A stretch of 64,000 nt of DNA from Sipunculus nudus (taxonomy: Eukaryota > Annelida > Sipuncula > Golfingiida > Sipunculidae): contig CM049311.1 in assembly GCA_026874595.1 (NCBI GenBank), positions 50,161,676-50,225,675 of the forward strand, given 5' to 3'. Within the stretch, counting starts at the first letter, position 1; every line of letters starts with the position of its first letter. Shown here piece by piece: positions 11,381 through 23,196 of the stretch. The notes beneath the pieces were generated by a model. The model was not told the DNA's origin and did not search any database. It saw only the letters and a list, made by a program, of their open reading frames with translations. A program made the translations under genes and the position numbers.

Positions 11381-12012
11381 CCAGTCTGGACTTGGACTCT
11401 AGTTCAGACTCAAGTTCACTTTTTAAGGACTCTGACTTGGACGCGAGGGTCCTGAACTTGGACATCTACTTAGACTCGCAGGTATAAGGACTCAAGAAAT
11501 CAGCCAGAGTCCATCTCAAGCAGAAGCGGATTGAGGGGGGTCCTGAGGTCATATGCTGCAACCTTTTTTCAGGGTTTCAGACAACATTTTGTGGCCTGGA
11601 TCCCCCTTTTATCAGGCCTCGGGACCTTATTTTGACTGTTGAGTCCAATAAAAAAGAAAACTCACATATTATGTTCAGATTGTGCACATGGGTTAACTAC
11701 TAATTGAATATTATAAAAAAACAAGACAAAACATACCAAGATTTAGCTCTGTATCAGGAGTTAATTCTAATTAAACATTTAAATAAAGCACACTTGAAAA
11801 TTAATAAATTTGCATGATTATCTCAAATATCCTTTTCCAAGTTCTTTCAATAAGAAAATTTGTATCAAACTTGGACTCTGCATGTACCAAATGACTCAGA
11901 CTTGAAGAAGGTGGACTTGGACGTAAACCTTAAGGACTCAGATTTGGAATTGGACTCGAGTGACCTGGACTCTGACTTGCACTTGGACTTGGATGGGTTG
12001 GACTCAACTACA
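11380..12012 (+). repeat. Two blocks of a degenerate 'GGACTTGGACTC' repeat
   Basis: Blocks at 11385-11525 and 11872-12010 consist of diverged 6- to 12-base units of the GACTTGGACTC type, separated by about 350 bases of ordinary sequence. Confidence 0.8.
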
Positions 12013-14645
12013 TCACTGGACCATGAACCCTCATGGTAGGGAATGCAAATAATCTTTCCTTTAAGATCAACTTTTCAGTATATATCAAAAGAATACAGAA
12101 TTACACAAGACTGAAGCAGTCAGATCTAAGGCAACAGCCTGGCATGTGACAGCTTATCTACTTATTACTTTATATCAGGTGCTTGATTTGAGAAAAAAAA
12201 CTTATGTTTTTATGGTTAAAGCACAAAATTGTGTGAAATATAATGTAAAGTTACATAGACCTGGTATGGACTCTTTGTTTTTAGGCAAGTCTGGTCTTTA
12301 TTATTGGTATCTCCTTTACTTTGATTTCCTATATTTGAATTAGTATTTTTGTTGGACCTAGTGGACTTTCATAAGTATATATTTTACCATAGAAGAAGAT
12401 CTGTGCTTGTATCCATGTTTTATTAAGGATTTGTTATATGTATTAACATTATATAGATATCTAAATACAATGTAGTTATTCACATGACATGAATAGAATG
12501 ATCATATGTCTGTGTGTCTGCATGCATAGTATTTGACCACTGTCTCATTCAAATTTACAGTCAAATACACGTAATTGGTACCATGTAAATGCTGTCCTTA
12601 AACAATTTTCTCCTTTATGTAAATTTATCTTAATTGCTTTTTTCCTACAAAAATACAGGACTTTTTATTTCCACATGTTGTGGGTTAAGTAAGAATTTGA
12701 TTTTTTTTTCACATGAAATCCACATTGAAAATTTATTAGTATGCAAATCAAGGTTTATAGGTTTCTGCTTTAACTTTCACCTCCAAAATGCAAGTAATTT
12801 ATTAATGCAGCAGACCTTTACCTTAATATATGAATCACATAGACTAACACGGAGCATGTATTCACCTATTTTTCATCCAATCTACCCCTAAGCATACACC
12901 CCTATAGAGACAGTGGGCTTTATTTTGTCATGGACATAAGGGTGCTTCTTCAGTATCTTACTGGAACTAAAACTTTAAATTTTAGAACTGCACCAGTCCC
13001 ACAATTACTAGTAGTACAACAGCATGTTCGTTATTTACAGCTGAACATAATATAGTGATCAGCTGTTGAGATGTACCCGGCTATATATGGGAGCATGTCA
13101 GTTGCAAAATAAAACCCAGTTTGAGTTACCGGTAAACAGTTTTAACAAGGTATTCCTCAGAATTGGTTTTACCACTAATTTCTATTATTCAGAGTGATGT
13201 GCTTTGTACATGCAACCCAACATTAGTTAAAGTGCAAGTTGCAAATGGGTGTAAATAGCTTCCTTTAGACAGGGATGATGTGGTCAGAGCCACTTGGCTT
13301 AGCTACCTATGTTCACAAAATGTGTGCTTAACTTCTTTTGACCAATTCAAAAGAAGCTAATCTTTAAAAAAATATTTTAATATGCTGGGCAAAACTCTGG
13401 AGTACATAATGGTTAATCCTGGATAAAATACTTTTAACCCAGGTTTTACCCACTGGATTGGGTAAAATAGGTTTTACCTTGGTCAAATAGCAACCCTGAA
13501 TGTACTACTGCTTATTGTCCATAAATCAAATATGGAGTGTCAGGTGACTTTCCTTTTCAAACAATAATCCCCACTACACCATGTATATGTATATTTTATA
13601 TCCTTAGGTATCACCTAGAGATCAAAACTATCAAAAGGACATGGATATTACTGTGAATGCAATAAATTAAATTAAGTGAGCCTTTCAATGCTGGTTGACT
13701 GGCTTTGATTCAGTGAATTATTTGATGCATTGTTACATGCAGCCCTTATATATACTGATAGTCATATGTGAGAGAGAACATGTGGACAAATGTTAATGGA
13801 AGCAATGAAAGATACTGACACTAGGTTGAACCTCAACTGATCTTTAATACTGAACATATATCATAAACATTACTAATATATTGCATTTCCCATCAAGAAA
13901 CATATCTGACCAAAAATAATAAACAGAAATGATGCAACAGTGAATGCAATTTTATCAAGCACATGCTAATAAATCTTTAGCATTATAGCCTTTAATCGAT
14001 GACATTATGCCTATACATGTTAAACTGCAGTGCAACATTCCATATCTGAGCACACCTCTATATCCAACTGGAGATGATCAAATACACACAAGCTAGTAAT
14101 ACACAGGGTAGCTGGTATTTTTTACAAAGATGTAACTGAACTGCGAGCATTAATGCCATATCTTTTCACATTAAAATTTAAGACATATTATCCTTTTAAG
14201 ATATCTATTACTCATACTTTTGGTCCTCAGACTTAATTGTCCCTGAGTTAAAATGTTATTCATAGTGGACCAGTCACAACTGGCATCTGTTTGACTTTTT
14301 TTAACCATTGAAAATCCAATTTAACCTTAAACAAAGGTCTCCCCCTTCATAAAACACAGTTGGGCAAACTCAAACTTTGTCAATTAATTTTATTTGCTGC
14401 AAACAAGTTCCATCATTTCTCTTTTAAAGTAACATGTCTTCATTTTTATTCAAGTTGAAGTATATTTATCTATCAAACGCCCTCTTTTCATTGATAAATC
14501 AGAAGTACTGCACATATTTATATGACAAATATATATTTTAATTTTGAATAATTTGTTATAAGGTTATGGCATGATACTTGGAATGTATATTACACAATGT
14601 ATGACATATGAGTTAAAATATATGAATCTTTGTGCTGAATGTATA
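12013..14645. other. No gene seen
   Basis: Long AT-rich stretch. The frames at 12146-12343 and 12634-12891 are short, without domain, and I see no flanking splice sites that would make them exons. Confidence 0.5.
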
Positions 14646-14646
14646 T

Positions 14647-14702
<56 letters not shown>
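14646..14702. repeat. (TA)n microsatellite
   Basis: About 25 uninterrupted TA units. Confidence 0.97.
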
Positions 14703-14708
<6 letters not shown>

Positions 14709-15109
14709 CTAAGGCCCAGTAAAGTAACAACCGTTGAATATATTTATTAAGAACATGACACTATAAAAAATATATACAGGTATAATATAAAAAAAAGGAT
14801 TATGCTTGAAATCTAATATGATTTGGGGTAAAATATGATAAATTTTGCTCTTTCTAAGTGCTTGGTTTTGGGGGAATGTTGTCCCACAAATTTTTGACAA
14901 ACCTCAGGCAATGGGCAGTTTTCAGAAAAAAAAACACATCAAGACTTACCCTGACGACAAGCTTTGAGCTGAGGGGCACATCGACCTTCTGTATAGCCTT
15001 AGGTTTGACATGTATGCATATCCCACTTCGTGTCCTTTGCCCATAAAACTGACATTATGCTTCCGTAATAATTAGCAGTTGTATTTACAATAAGTGTCTA
15101 TTGTTCCCT

Positions 15110-15314
15110 CATCATGAAGCCCGATAGTAAAAAGATCCCGATGAAGTACTCGTCAGCTGACAGCCAGCACCATGTGCGCTTGTTTATTGACAGAGCCAAG
15201 CAGGGGCTTTCCCGGGATTGGCCAATGAGAAAATTGAGTAAATCTGGCCAATCAGCGAAAGCCTTTTATTCCCCATCCACAGGCTCAATCGGAGCCTGTG
15301 GAAGAGGCTAGGAA
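15110..15314 (+). promoter_or_regulatory. CCAAT-rich promoter-like patch with a perfect hairpin
   Basis: GATTGGCCAATGAG (a direct and an inverted CCAAT box overlapping) and GGCCAATCAGCG lie within 60 bases, and a third GGCCAATCATAG follows at about 15392. CCACAGGCTC-AATCG-GAGCCTGTGG at 15277-15301 is a perfect 10-bp stem with a 5-base loop. A plus-strand promoter for the gene further downstream is possible but unproven. The 65-codon frame at 15114-15311 has no domain. Confidence 0.35.
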
Positions 15315-15458
15315 CCGGCCAAGATTGCCAGTCCATGAAATAAGAGGGTCAGATAGTGTAGACCCCGCTCTATTATGGCACCGCTGCTCTAGGCCAATCA
15401 TAGAGACGGGCGTATAACGCCATCTTCAGGACTCCCGGCAGACTGGTTCCAACTCAAG
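15315..15458 (+). repeat. Left arm of an imperfect foldback
   Basis: CAGTCCATGAAA, GCTCTATTA, ATAGAGACGGGCGTA, CGCCATCTT and CAGACTGGTTCCAACTC all reappear in order, as reverse complement, at 15775-15935. I estimate roughly 70-75 percent identity by eye. Confidence 0.7.
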
Positions 15459-15774
15459 TATGATTTATATATGATAAAAATAAGCATTTCGTTTGCTCAG
15501 AAAAGTTGTTAAAAGTTGGCTGTACATTTCGTGTGACATTTATGATTAGATTAATATATATTGATAATAAACCAATGGCACGTACAGCGGAATATCAAGT
15601 ATTCAGTATATCGTATGATTCGTATCATCTATACATCCATCAGTCCATTTTTGTGCAAAAACTCATTTTCAATATTTGGAAACTTTAAATAACTAAAGAA
15701 AGTAATTTTATAAGTAACCTTCACGGATAACCAGCCAGGATCGCGAGAACGTCCATGACAATTGGTCTGAGCGT

Positions 15775-15935
15775 ACAGGCTGGAGTTGGAGCCAGTCTAC
15801 AGGTAGGTCAGGAGTTGCAACTGGGAGTACTTAAGATGGCGTACGCCTGTCTCTATGCTTTGCTTGAGGCCCTTAATAGAGCAGGGTACCAGTCTACAGA
15901 TAGTGTTTCATGGACTGGGCAAGTCTAGTCTGGAG
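15775..15935 (-). repeat. Right arm of the imperfect foldback
   Basis: Inverted counterpart of 15315-15458, with about 320 bases between the arms. It contains AAGATGGCG. A run of 14 C follows at 15965-15978. Confidence 0.7.
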
Positions 15936-15978
15936 AAAAAAATCTTGAAAACACATGTTCCTAACCCCCCCCCCCCCC

Positions 15979-17402
15979 GGGTCGTGCTTAACACCGGAAT
16001 ACCTCGGAATACCGTCTAAGAACAAGTTACATTGTCAAAATACCCTATAATCAAAGACCGCCTCAGTTATTTTGTGAACAAACGTGCATACACACAAACC
16101 TACACAAACAAGACTGAACACATACCCTCTTGGGGGGAAACAAGAATTTCATTTATTATTGAAAGTATATCTGCACTATGTACTGGAATAATACAAAAGA
16201 AATAAATCCGCAGATAAAATCTATTTAGATACATCATTAAACTGTAAATTTCAAAATTTCGGGTTGATTTAACAATTTGCTGATTACAATGTGGAATATT
16301 AACAACTGATTCTGTCTGTGTGTAGGAGGAAGGTGTGACTGTGAGGGTCCAACAGATGTCACCATGTTCCACCACCAGCACCACAGTTAAGCACTTTTCT
16401 CTGTCCAAGAATAACCCACATGGGAAGATGATTCCTGTCTGTTACAAGTGCCAGAATTCATTCTGACTGAAGGTACTGTATGATGTATTGTTTTAGGAGC
16501 ATAGCATAATGTTCTTATACATTGAAGTTAATTATGATTTTGTTGAAATATATAAGCATGGTCTTCAAGATGGTGATTCTACTGAACGCCATGTATCAAT
16601 TGCTACATATATCACAAATGATAAGTAAACAAATCTGCTTATAAAAATGTCATTATCAATATCCAAGTGGTGCATAAATAACATATTTAATGACATTTCA
16701 TTTCTTGCCAATGTTTTCAGATTTGAGAACAGTGTTGGTAAGGATTCATGTTCAGTTTTAGATATGGTGTTGATGCTTTCTGTGACTGTTCTGTGTGGTG
16801 GTGGTGTACTGATGCTGTGACACTATGTGGAACACCTGTAAATATACCTGTAATGATACTCCAGCCTCCTTCCTTTGATTTGATTCATCTCCTGCTTATT
16901 AAATGTGAATGTCTAATTTTGTATATGATCCTTTTTTTTTCCTTTCACAGCGGCATGCTTTTAGATATTCCTGATATGCTACCTTTTTTTTGTTTACAGC
17001 TCTTACCCCAGCTTGTATTCGTATATTTTTATTTGCTTATTTCATGCTTTCCACCTGTGTTTTCCTTTTTCCAGAATTACCTTATTTAATTTTTAAGATA
17101 TGCTAAATGTGTTAGTTTCTGGTAAAATTTTGTCTTTTGTTTAAAATTTCTTGGTTGGATATTACTTATTCCCACTTATTTCAAATAGTTGATTTAAAAA
17201 TTGGGATATAATTTAAGTGAGGTTTTAAGTCAATATTGGATATAAAGTTTCCAGAAAATATTTGAAATAAGGTTATAAGTACACTGTTCATATTATAAAT
17301 GACACGGAATTTTTTTCCATTTTTTTTAATATAATATACCGCATTGCTGTCATTCATCTGTAGAGTGTTTGCAACATTGTCTTGTACTATTTGTACGCTC
17401 AG
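15979..17402. other. No supported gene
   Basis: AT-rich. An acceptor-like site at about 16325 precedes sequence encoding, in one frame, a short peptide ending in a CYKC motif, but no frame stays open to a donor. The 113-codon frame at 16748-17089 is hydrophobic and unrecognised. Confidence 0.4.
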
Positions 17403-17550
17403 AAATCACTCCGGCTCCAGCTGAGGCTACTTCCTCTAGTGCCACAGAGAAAGCGCCAGTTGACGCAGAGGAGCGATGTCAGAGATGGATCGACACCAGA
17501 GGCTGAACGGTCAGGTACATTTGAGGGCACAACTGATAACATCTCAGAGG
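17403..17550 (+). CDS. Possible upstream exon of the DUF6729-like gene
   Basis: TACGCTCAG|AAATC is a plausible acceptor and CTCAGAG|GTAGATG a plausible donor. The sequence between is more GC-rich than its flanks. One frame reads through both ends with an acidic, Ser/Thr-rich composition (S-T-P-E-A-E-R, T-D-N-I-S-E-V-D), as expected for a disordered N-terminal region. No domain is present and the exon could be spurious. It lies 390 bases before the first recognised exon. Confidence 0.3.
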
Positions 17551-17941
17551 TAGATGTATTCATTCTATGCTAACATAATTTCAAATATTGTTTTGGCAGA
17601 TATTTTAGAACTGAGGACTTGGGTTCATGCATTACACTGTAGATAATATATGTTCTGTCACTACATCCTGTTACATTAGGCACTCTGTAGTTTTGAAAAA
17701 CAACTGTAGCCAATGGCTGGCCAAACAGTCCTTAGGCAGTGCCGGGCGTGACTGAATAATCCCATTCTAGCATGACACCCCTATCATTTAAAAGGCTTAA
17801 AAAATACTTATGAATTTCATAGCATTTTTACTTATTTTTACTTCTTTGAATGATAAAGTCTGTACAAAACAACTATAGTAAATAGGTAAATGATCGTTAT
17901 AAGTTGAGCATTCACACACGGATACGCGTCTATAATTTCAG

Positions 17942-18506
17942 ACAATGTATGAGGGGTGGCACCAGACTTGGGAGACCGGGACAGGTGCGTTGTCCAAACT
18001 TGATGTGGCCTGGCTCATAAAAAAACCATCCGGAGAGTGGCCTGTTCAAACCACTTGAGCACTATAAACAGCGCAACACCGGGGCTGTGCGTGCACGACA
18101 TGTCCTAAAGAACGACAGAATGTGGTTCCACCCTCCCCGAGTGCCCAGGTGTCATTGGGAACACTGTGCATCCTGCGGGTGCTTTCTTCCACACACGAGT
18201 CTTCTCCTGTAGACCGGTCGGTGTGTGGGGCTATAGCATAAGGTGCCCGCAGAGTAACTGCCCAGCCCGGGAAGAGGGGAACACATTCCTGTACAGATGT
18301 GGCTATTCCAAAATTGTACGCCACATCTGTGACATGTCGGAATGGTATTGCATGCTGACAGAAATTCTGGCTTGCTCTGCCTGCAGCAAAGCTGCTAAGG
18401 ATTCCCCTCAGCACCACATTGGTCGGTTCCCCGCTTGGGAGTCATGCATCATTTCCCAGCTGACTCCTGCGCATCAAGCCATGTTTCCTGCCATCTTGAC
18501 TCCCAG
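17942..18506 (+). pseudogene. DUF6729-like gene, exon with Cys-rich N-terminal domain
   Basis: Acceptor AATTTCAG|ACAATG. The product resembles the N-terminal domain of a family I recall as DUF6729, found in multicopy, transposon-like proteins of fish and invertebrates. Landmarks: MYEGWHQTWETG, then RMWFHPP, then HTRVFSCRPVGVWG, two Cys pairs (IRCPQSNC and LACSAC), ICDMSEWYCMLTEI, and QLTPAHQAMFPAILT just before the donor CCCAG|GTGAGA. The frame changes twice, at about 18052 (after a TT) and about 18123 (in CCTCCCC). Each change is equivalent to one extra base, so the exon is broken as written. One of the two sites is a homopolymer, so sequencing error is possible there. The family name is from memory. 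Confidence 0.7.
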
Positions 18507-18799
18507 GTGAGAAATCCCTTGTTTTATTTTACATCATATATATATTTATTAAAAATTAAGTTACTTAAATATATTGAGTTTAAATAATCATTAAATGATC
18601 CCATGGTTCACAGAGCTACATTTATTGGCTCTAAATGATTTTTGAATAAAGGGATTTGATATTACCTTTTGGATTCTTTCATTGTATTGTCAAACTTTAC
18701 AAAATTGTGATTTTACCTAAATACCCTGAATATTTATTAGCTCAGCTGACTGAAAGTCATCTGAGCTATAGCGATCACTCTTTGTCCGTCGTCCGTCTG

Positions 18800-20785
18800 T
18801 CCGTCCGTTAACCAGGCACAAATCGTAACCGCTGGACCTAGAACCTTGTAACTTGGGATTCTGAGAGGTCCATAAAAAATCTCCTTGGAAACCAGAAATT
18901 AGGTCTCTGTTACCCATATCCTTCGAGCTATGTGGCCCCAAAGTACCCCCCAGAAAAGTCAAAAATTTCATACAAAAACTTCAATATCTCATTAACTACT
19001 TGACTGATGGTCATGATTTTTGGCATACATATTGATCATGAGATGTTACATCACTTCATGCAGACTGGTGGCGCCACCTGTATTTTTAGATTTTTTACGA
19101 ATTTTTTTCTCTATTTTTGAGACCTTTAAAAATGTGAACATCTGTTAACAAGGCACAAATCATAAAGACTGGACTTAGAATCTTAATTCTTGACACACTG
19201 AGAGGTCCATGAAAAATCTCCTTGGAAACCAGAAACTAGGTCTCTGTTACCCATATCCTTTGAGCTATGGGGCCCCAAAGTACCCCCTAGAATAGTAAAA
19301 AATTTCATACAAAAACTTCAATATCTCAATAACTACATCACTGATGGTCTTCATTTTCGGCATACATATTGATCATGAGATGTTCGATCAGTTCCTGCAG
19401 ACTGGTGGCGCCACCTGTACTGTTTGATTTTTTACGATTTTTTCCTCTATTTTTGAGACCTTTGAGGATGCTGTCATCTGTTAGTGTGGCACAAATCGTA
19501 ACGACTGGACCTAGAATCTTCATTTTCGACACACTGAGAAACCTATGAAAAGTCTCCATGGAAACCAGAAATTAGGTCTCTGTTACCCATATCCTTCGAG
19601 CTATGGGGCCCAAAATTACCCCCCAGAATAGTAAAAAATTTCATACAAAAACTTCAATATCTCATTAACTACATCACTGATGGTCATGATTTTCGACATA
19701 CACATTGATCATGAGATGTTTCATCAGTTTGTGCAGACTGGTGGCGCCACCTGTATTTTTCAATGTTCACGAATTGTTTTCTCCATTTTTGAGACCTTTA
19801 AGGATGTAGTTATCTGTCAACAGGGTACAAATCGTAACAACTGGACCTAGAATCTTCGTTCTTGACACACAGGGAGACCCATGATAAGTCTCCATGGAAA
19901 CCTGAAATTTGGTCTCTGTTACCCATATCCTTTGAGCTATGGCACTCCAAAGTACAGCTCAGAATAATGGAAAATTTGATACAAAAGCTAAAGTATCTGA
20001 ACAACTAATGCAGAGATAACCATAATTGTTTGCATGGATATTGATCATGGAGTGTTTCATAAGTTTCTGCAGACTGGTGGCACCACCTGTATTTGTTCGG
20101 TTTTTTTAACGAAATTTTTCTGTCTTTTTGAGACCTTTGAAGATATGAACATCTGTTAACAGGGCACAAATCATAAAAACTGGACCAAGAATCTTCATTC
20201 TTGACACACAGGAAGACCCATGAAAAGTCTCCGTGGAAACTTGAAATTAGGTCTCTGTTACCCATATTCTTTAAGCTGTATGGGTCCAAAATACCCCCCC
20301 CCCCCAGAATAATGGAAAATTTGATACAAAAACTGCAGTATTTCAATAACTACAACACTGATGGTCATGATTTTCGGCATACATATTGATCATGAGCTGT
20401 TCCATCAGTTTCTGCAGACTGGGTGTGCCACATCTATTTTTTTTCCAATTTTTACGAATTTTTTTCTTTTTTTTGAGACCTTTAAAGATGTGGTTATCTG
20501 TCAACAGGGTACAAATCGCAACAACTGGACCTAGAATCTTCATTCTTGTCATGCAAGGAGGCCCATGAAAGGTGCCTGTGGAAACTTGAAATTAGGTCTC
20601 TGTTACCCATATCCTTAAAGCTATAGGACTCCGAAGTATCCCTCAGAATAATGGACAATTTGATACAAAAACTGAAGTATCTGAACAACTAATGCAGAGA
20701 TCACCATGATTTTTTGCATGGATATTGACCATTAAGTGTTTTTATTAGTTTCTGCAGACTGGTGGAGCCACCTGTATTTTTGTAT
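18800..20785 (+). repeat. Tandem array of about six units of 335-345 bp
   Basis: GTCTCTGTTACCCATATCC recurs near 18903, 19241, 19575, 19914, 20258 and 20602. Each unit also holds GACCTAGAATCTT, a TTTCATACAAAAACTTCA-type stretch, and CTGCAGACTGGTGGCGCCAC. Units are diverged at roughly 80-90 percent identity and have no continuous reading frame. Confidence 0.9.
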
Positions 20786-21950
20786 CCCCCAAAACGAAGT
20801 TTTGCGGATACTATGTTTTTGACCAAGTTCCTCCGCCGCCGCGGCTTTCGTTTCCAGAGAGCTCCTCGGAGACTAATGGACCGATTTTTCCCAAACTTAC
20901 ACCTATTATCGGGTCACATGTGAACTGGTGCCTAACCAATTTGCATTGACCTCTGACCTTTCCTCTCTATCCAGTGTCCATTTGTGGGTCTGTTTCCACT
21001 CATAAACCCTCATATCTCGGGAACCGTTTGACCGATCAGGAAATAAAATTGATACAAATGTAGCCCTTGGATTGCTTTATAACATACACAAAAAATGGTG
21101 GCGTCACCTGTAACCATGTTTGCACAGTTTCCATCTGTTTATCTGCCTTGGGTTAAAATCACTCATATCTCTGCAGTGAATTGACTAATTCACCTGAAAT
21201 TCGTCATGTGTATACATCCAGGATAGCTTTCTTGATTTTATGACAGGTGGCGCCACCTACGTTCACGTTCACGCTGATGACATCCAAGCTTATATCTCGG
21301 GAACCGTTTGACCGATCAGGAAATAAAATTTATACAAATGTAGCCCTTTGATAGCTCTGTAACATACACAAAAATGGTGGCGCCACCTGTAACAATGTTT
21401 GCACAGCGTCTGTCTGTTAGTCTGCCGTGGCCTAAAATTACTCATTTCTCTGTAGTGGTTCGACTTAACTGCCTAAAATTTTGCAGGTTTATACATCGTG
21501 GACAGCTTTCTTGATTTTATGACAGGTGGCGCCACCTACATTCTAGTTAACGCTGGACACATCCAAGCTCATATCTCAGGAACCATTTGACCGATTGGGC
21601 CAAAATTGTGCATGTGTTTAGATCTCACATAGGTCTTTATCATACACAAAACTGGAGGGGTTACCTGCAAAGATTTTTGCACAGTGTTTGTCTGTTTGTC
21701 TGCCATGGGCAAAAATCGCTCATATACATGTAGTGGTTTGACTTTTCTGCCTAAAATTTTGCAGGTGTATACAACTTGGACAGCTTTCTGGATTTGTGGT
21801 AGGTGGCACAACCTACATACACATTTAGGCTGCAGACATCCATGCTAATATGCAACATACCTCACTCTATTTCCCCTTGCCACTCAATCCATGCCTCACT
21901 ACCCGATTTTGGCAGATACATGTAGTCACTTGTCGGTTACCCGTATTCTA
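20785..21950 (+). mobile_element. Terminal-inverted-repeat element nested in the array, expanded copy
   Basis: Starts GTATCCCCCAAAACGAAG, which can pair with the nearby TTTTGCGGATAC. It ends with TTTTGGCAGATAC (about 21909-21921), giving inverted termini of about 13 bases. Inside, ATCTCGGGAACCGTTTGACC occurs at about 21014 and 21294 and a diverged copy at 21571, marking three tandem units of about 280 bases. Another copy of the same family at 36391-36720 has a single unit. Confidence 0.7.
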
Positions 21951-22210
21951 GTTTTAAAAGTTTACACGTTTTTCTCTATTTTTGAGATATATAAATACAG
22001 ACTAAATCTTGGCCTGTTGTTTAATCTGTTTGATGCTTCAGTTGAATGGGTATATACTACCATTCTGATGATAAAATTTCCTTTTGCGAATCTCTTCCCA
22101 GTCAGCTGAGCGTCATGACCCATGGGTCACTTGTTTTTATAAGTAACCTTTGATCATCTCATACCCTCGCACCAAGTTTTACATTTTTTCTCATATATGT
22201 CATTTCACAG

Positions 22211-22380
22211 ACGTTGTGTGGATAAGAAGGTCGGCGACTTGTTGAGGAAGAGAACTGATGGCAATACCATGGCGAAGACTTGGAGGCAGGTCCAAAAGAA
22301 ACACTTTGAGGACTACCTCCACAGAAAAGATATGTACACCACATTGTTGGAGTCACTTACCAGCAGAGGTGGGATAGTTG
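22211..22380 (+). pseudogene. DUF6729-like gene, internal exon
   Basis: Open from acceptor to donor (GGGATAGTTG|GTGAGC). Encodes a basic helical stretch beginning RRCVDKKVGDLLRKRTDGNT and containing QVQKKHFEDYLHRKDMY. In the family this region links the Cys-rich domain to the catalytic core. The exon itself is intact. It enters in phase 2 and leaves in phase 1, matching both neighbours. Confidence 0.75.
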
Positions 22381-22690
22381 GTGAGCTCACAACTGTCACT
22401 CTAATTAAGAAGGCCAGTTCTGATAGACTGTAAGAGACTTTATTGTTATTTCATTAGACAGACTACATTGTTGCCCCATGTCTGTTTATATGAGGAAATA
22501 TAGGCTTTAGAAAATGGCCATTTTGAATTTTAAGCAGGCTGTTGCTGACAATAGTTGTACATTTTTTTGGAATATAAAATTATAAAATACAGTTCATTTC
22601 TGTAAAAGTTGTATTGGTAATTATTTTACAATGTGCCCCTTTACCTTTCACTGGGTTTAAATTTAAAAGACCACACGTTGATTATTACAG

Positions 22691-22857
22691 GCCTGCTTGG
22701 TCACAAGTTCCAGCCACCACCAATCAGGAGAGAACTCCCAGGTGCTAAATTGTTCAGGAAGGCCTTCCTCATAGCTGAGTCTGAAAACCTCGAGGATTAC
22801 CGGGCCCAGATAATGCCCACATTTGGGAAGGTCCTGAAGTTTGACTCAACCAAAAAG
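22691..22857 (+). pseudogene. DUF6729-like gene, exon carrying the first catalytic Asp
   Basis: ATTATTACAG|GCCTGC to ACCAAAAAG|GTAATA. Phase 1 in and phase 0 out, joining cleanly on both sides. Contains PPPIRRELPGAKLF, AESENLEDYRAQI and LKFDSTKK. A lone Asp at the end of a hydrophobic strand (KFDST) is how the first acidic residue of an RNase H-fold DDE transposase looks. That role is inferred, not shown. The exon is intact. Confidence 0.75.
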
Positions 22858-23196
22858 GTAATACAAATACTTTAACTACGCACAGCATACTGTCAGTATC
22901 CTTTAATTTTTTTAATAACCAGATTTGATTGAAAACTGTCTGTAGAAGATTGAAAAGAAAAATATCAATACCAGCCACCAATATATGTAATGATATGATG
23001 TATTTCACCTAAACTCTAATAAAAATCATGTCACACATTAATTTTCATACAGTTTATGACGTGGAGATATTTGTTTTCTGCTGATGTGTTAGATCCCTTT
23101 ACAAAACAAGCTGCAATGCAATGAGTCACTTTTGTGTACTGCATTGTAGTAATGAAAATGGTTCAAACATGTCCTTGTTCTTTTTTTTAATAATAG

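Larger units (their letters stand above)
18739..22135 (+). mobile_element. Hairpin-headed composite element with tandem core
   Basis: It starts with a stem-loop at 18739-18767 (AGCTCAGCTGACT / AGTCATCTGAGCT, 12 of 13 paired), then TTTGTCCGTCGTCCGTCTGT. About six tandem units fill 18800-20785, a nested second element 20785-21950. The end is a perfect 14-base palindrome, TGACCCATGGGTCA (22116-22129), followed by CTTGTTTT. A 5' structured head, tandem core and 3' palindrome are features described for molluscan 'pearl'/Cv elements and Helitron-associated (HINE) elements. No replicase or transposase is present, so it is non-autonomous. Confidence 0.6.
18507..22210 (+). other. 3.7-kb intron of the DUF6729-like gene
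   Basis: GTGAGA at the start and TCATTTCACAG at the end. Splicing joins ...CCC AG + A CGT..., restoring a codon and giving P-R-R-C-V-D-K-K, which continues the protein family's alignment as I remember it. The intron is almost wholly occupied by the nested repeats listed next. Confidence 0.75.

Noticed and set aside
15277-15301. Histone mRNA 3' stem-loop
   Set aside because: The stem GGCTC/GAGCC is similar, but the loop is AATCG rather than the conserved four-base loop, and there is no histone ORF upstream.
16326-16471. Exon ending in a CYKCQNSF peptide
   Set aside because: The acceptor is plausible, but every frame has a stop before the nearest donor.
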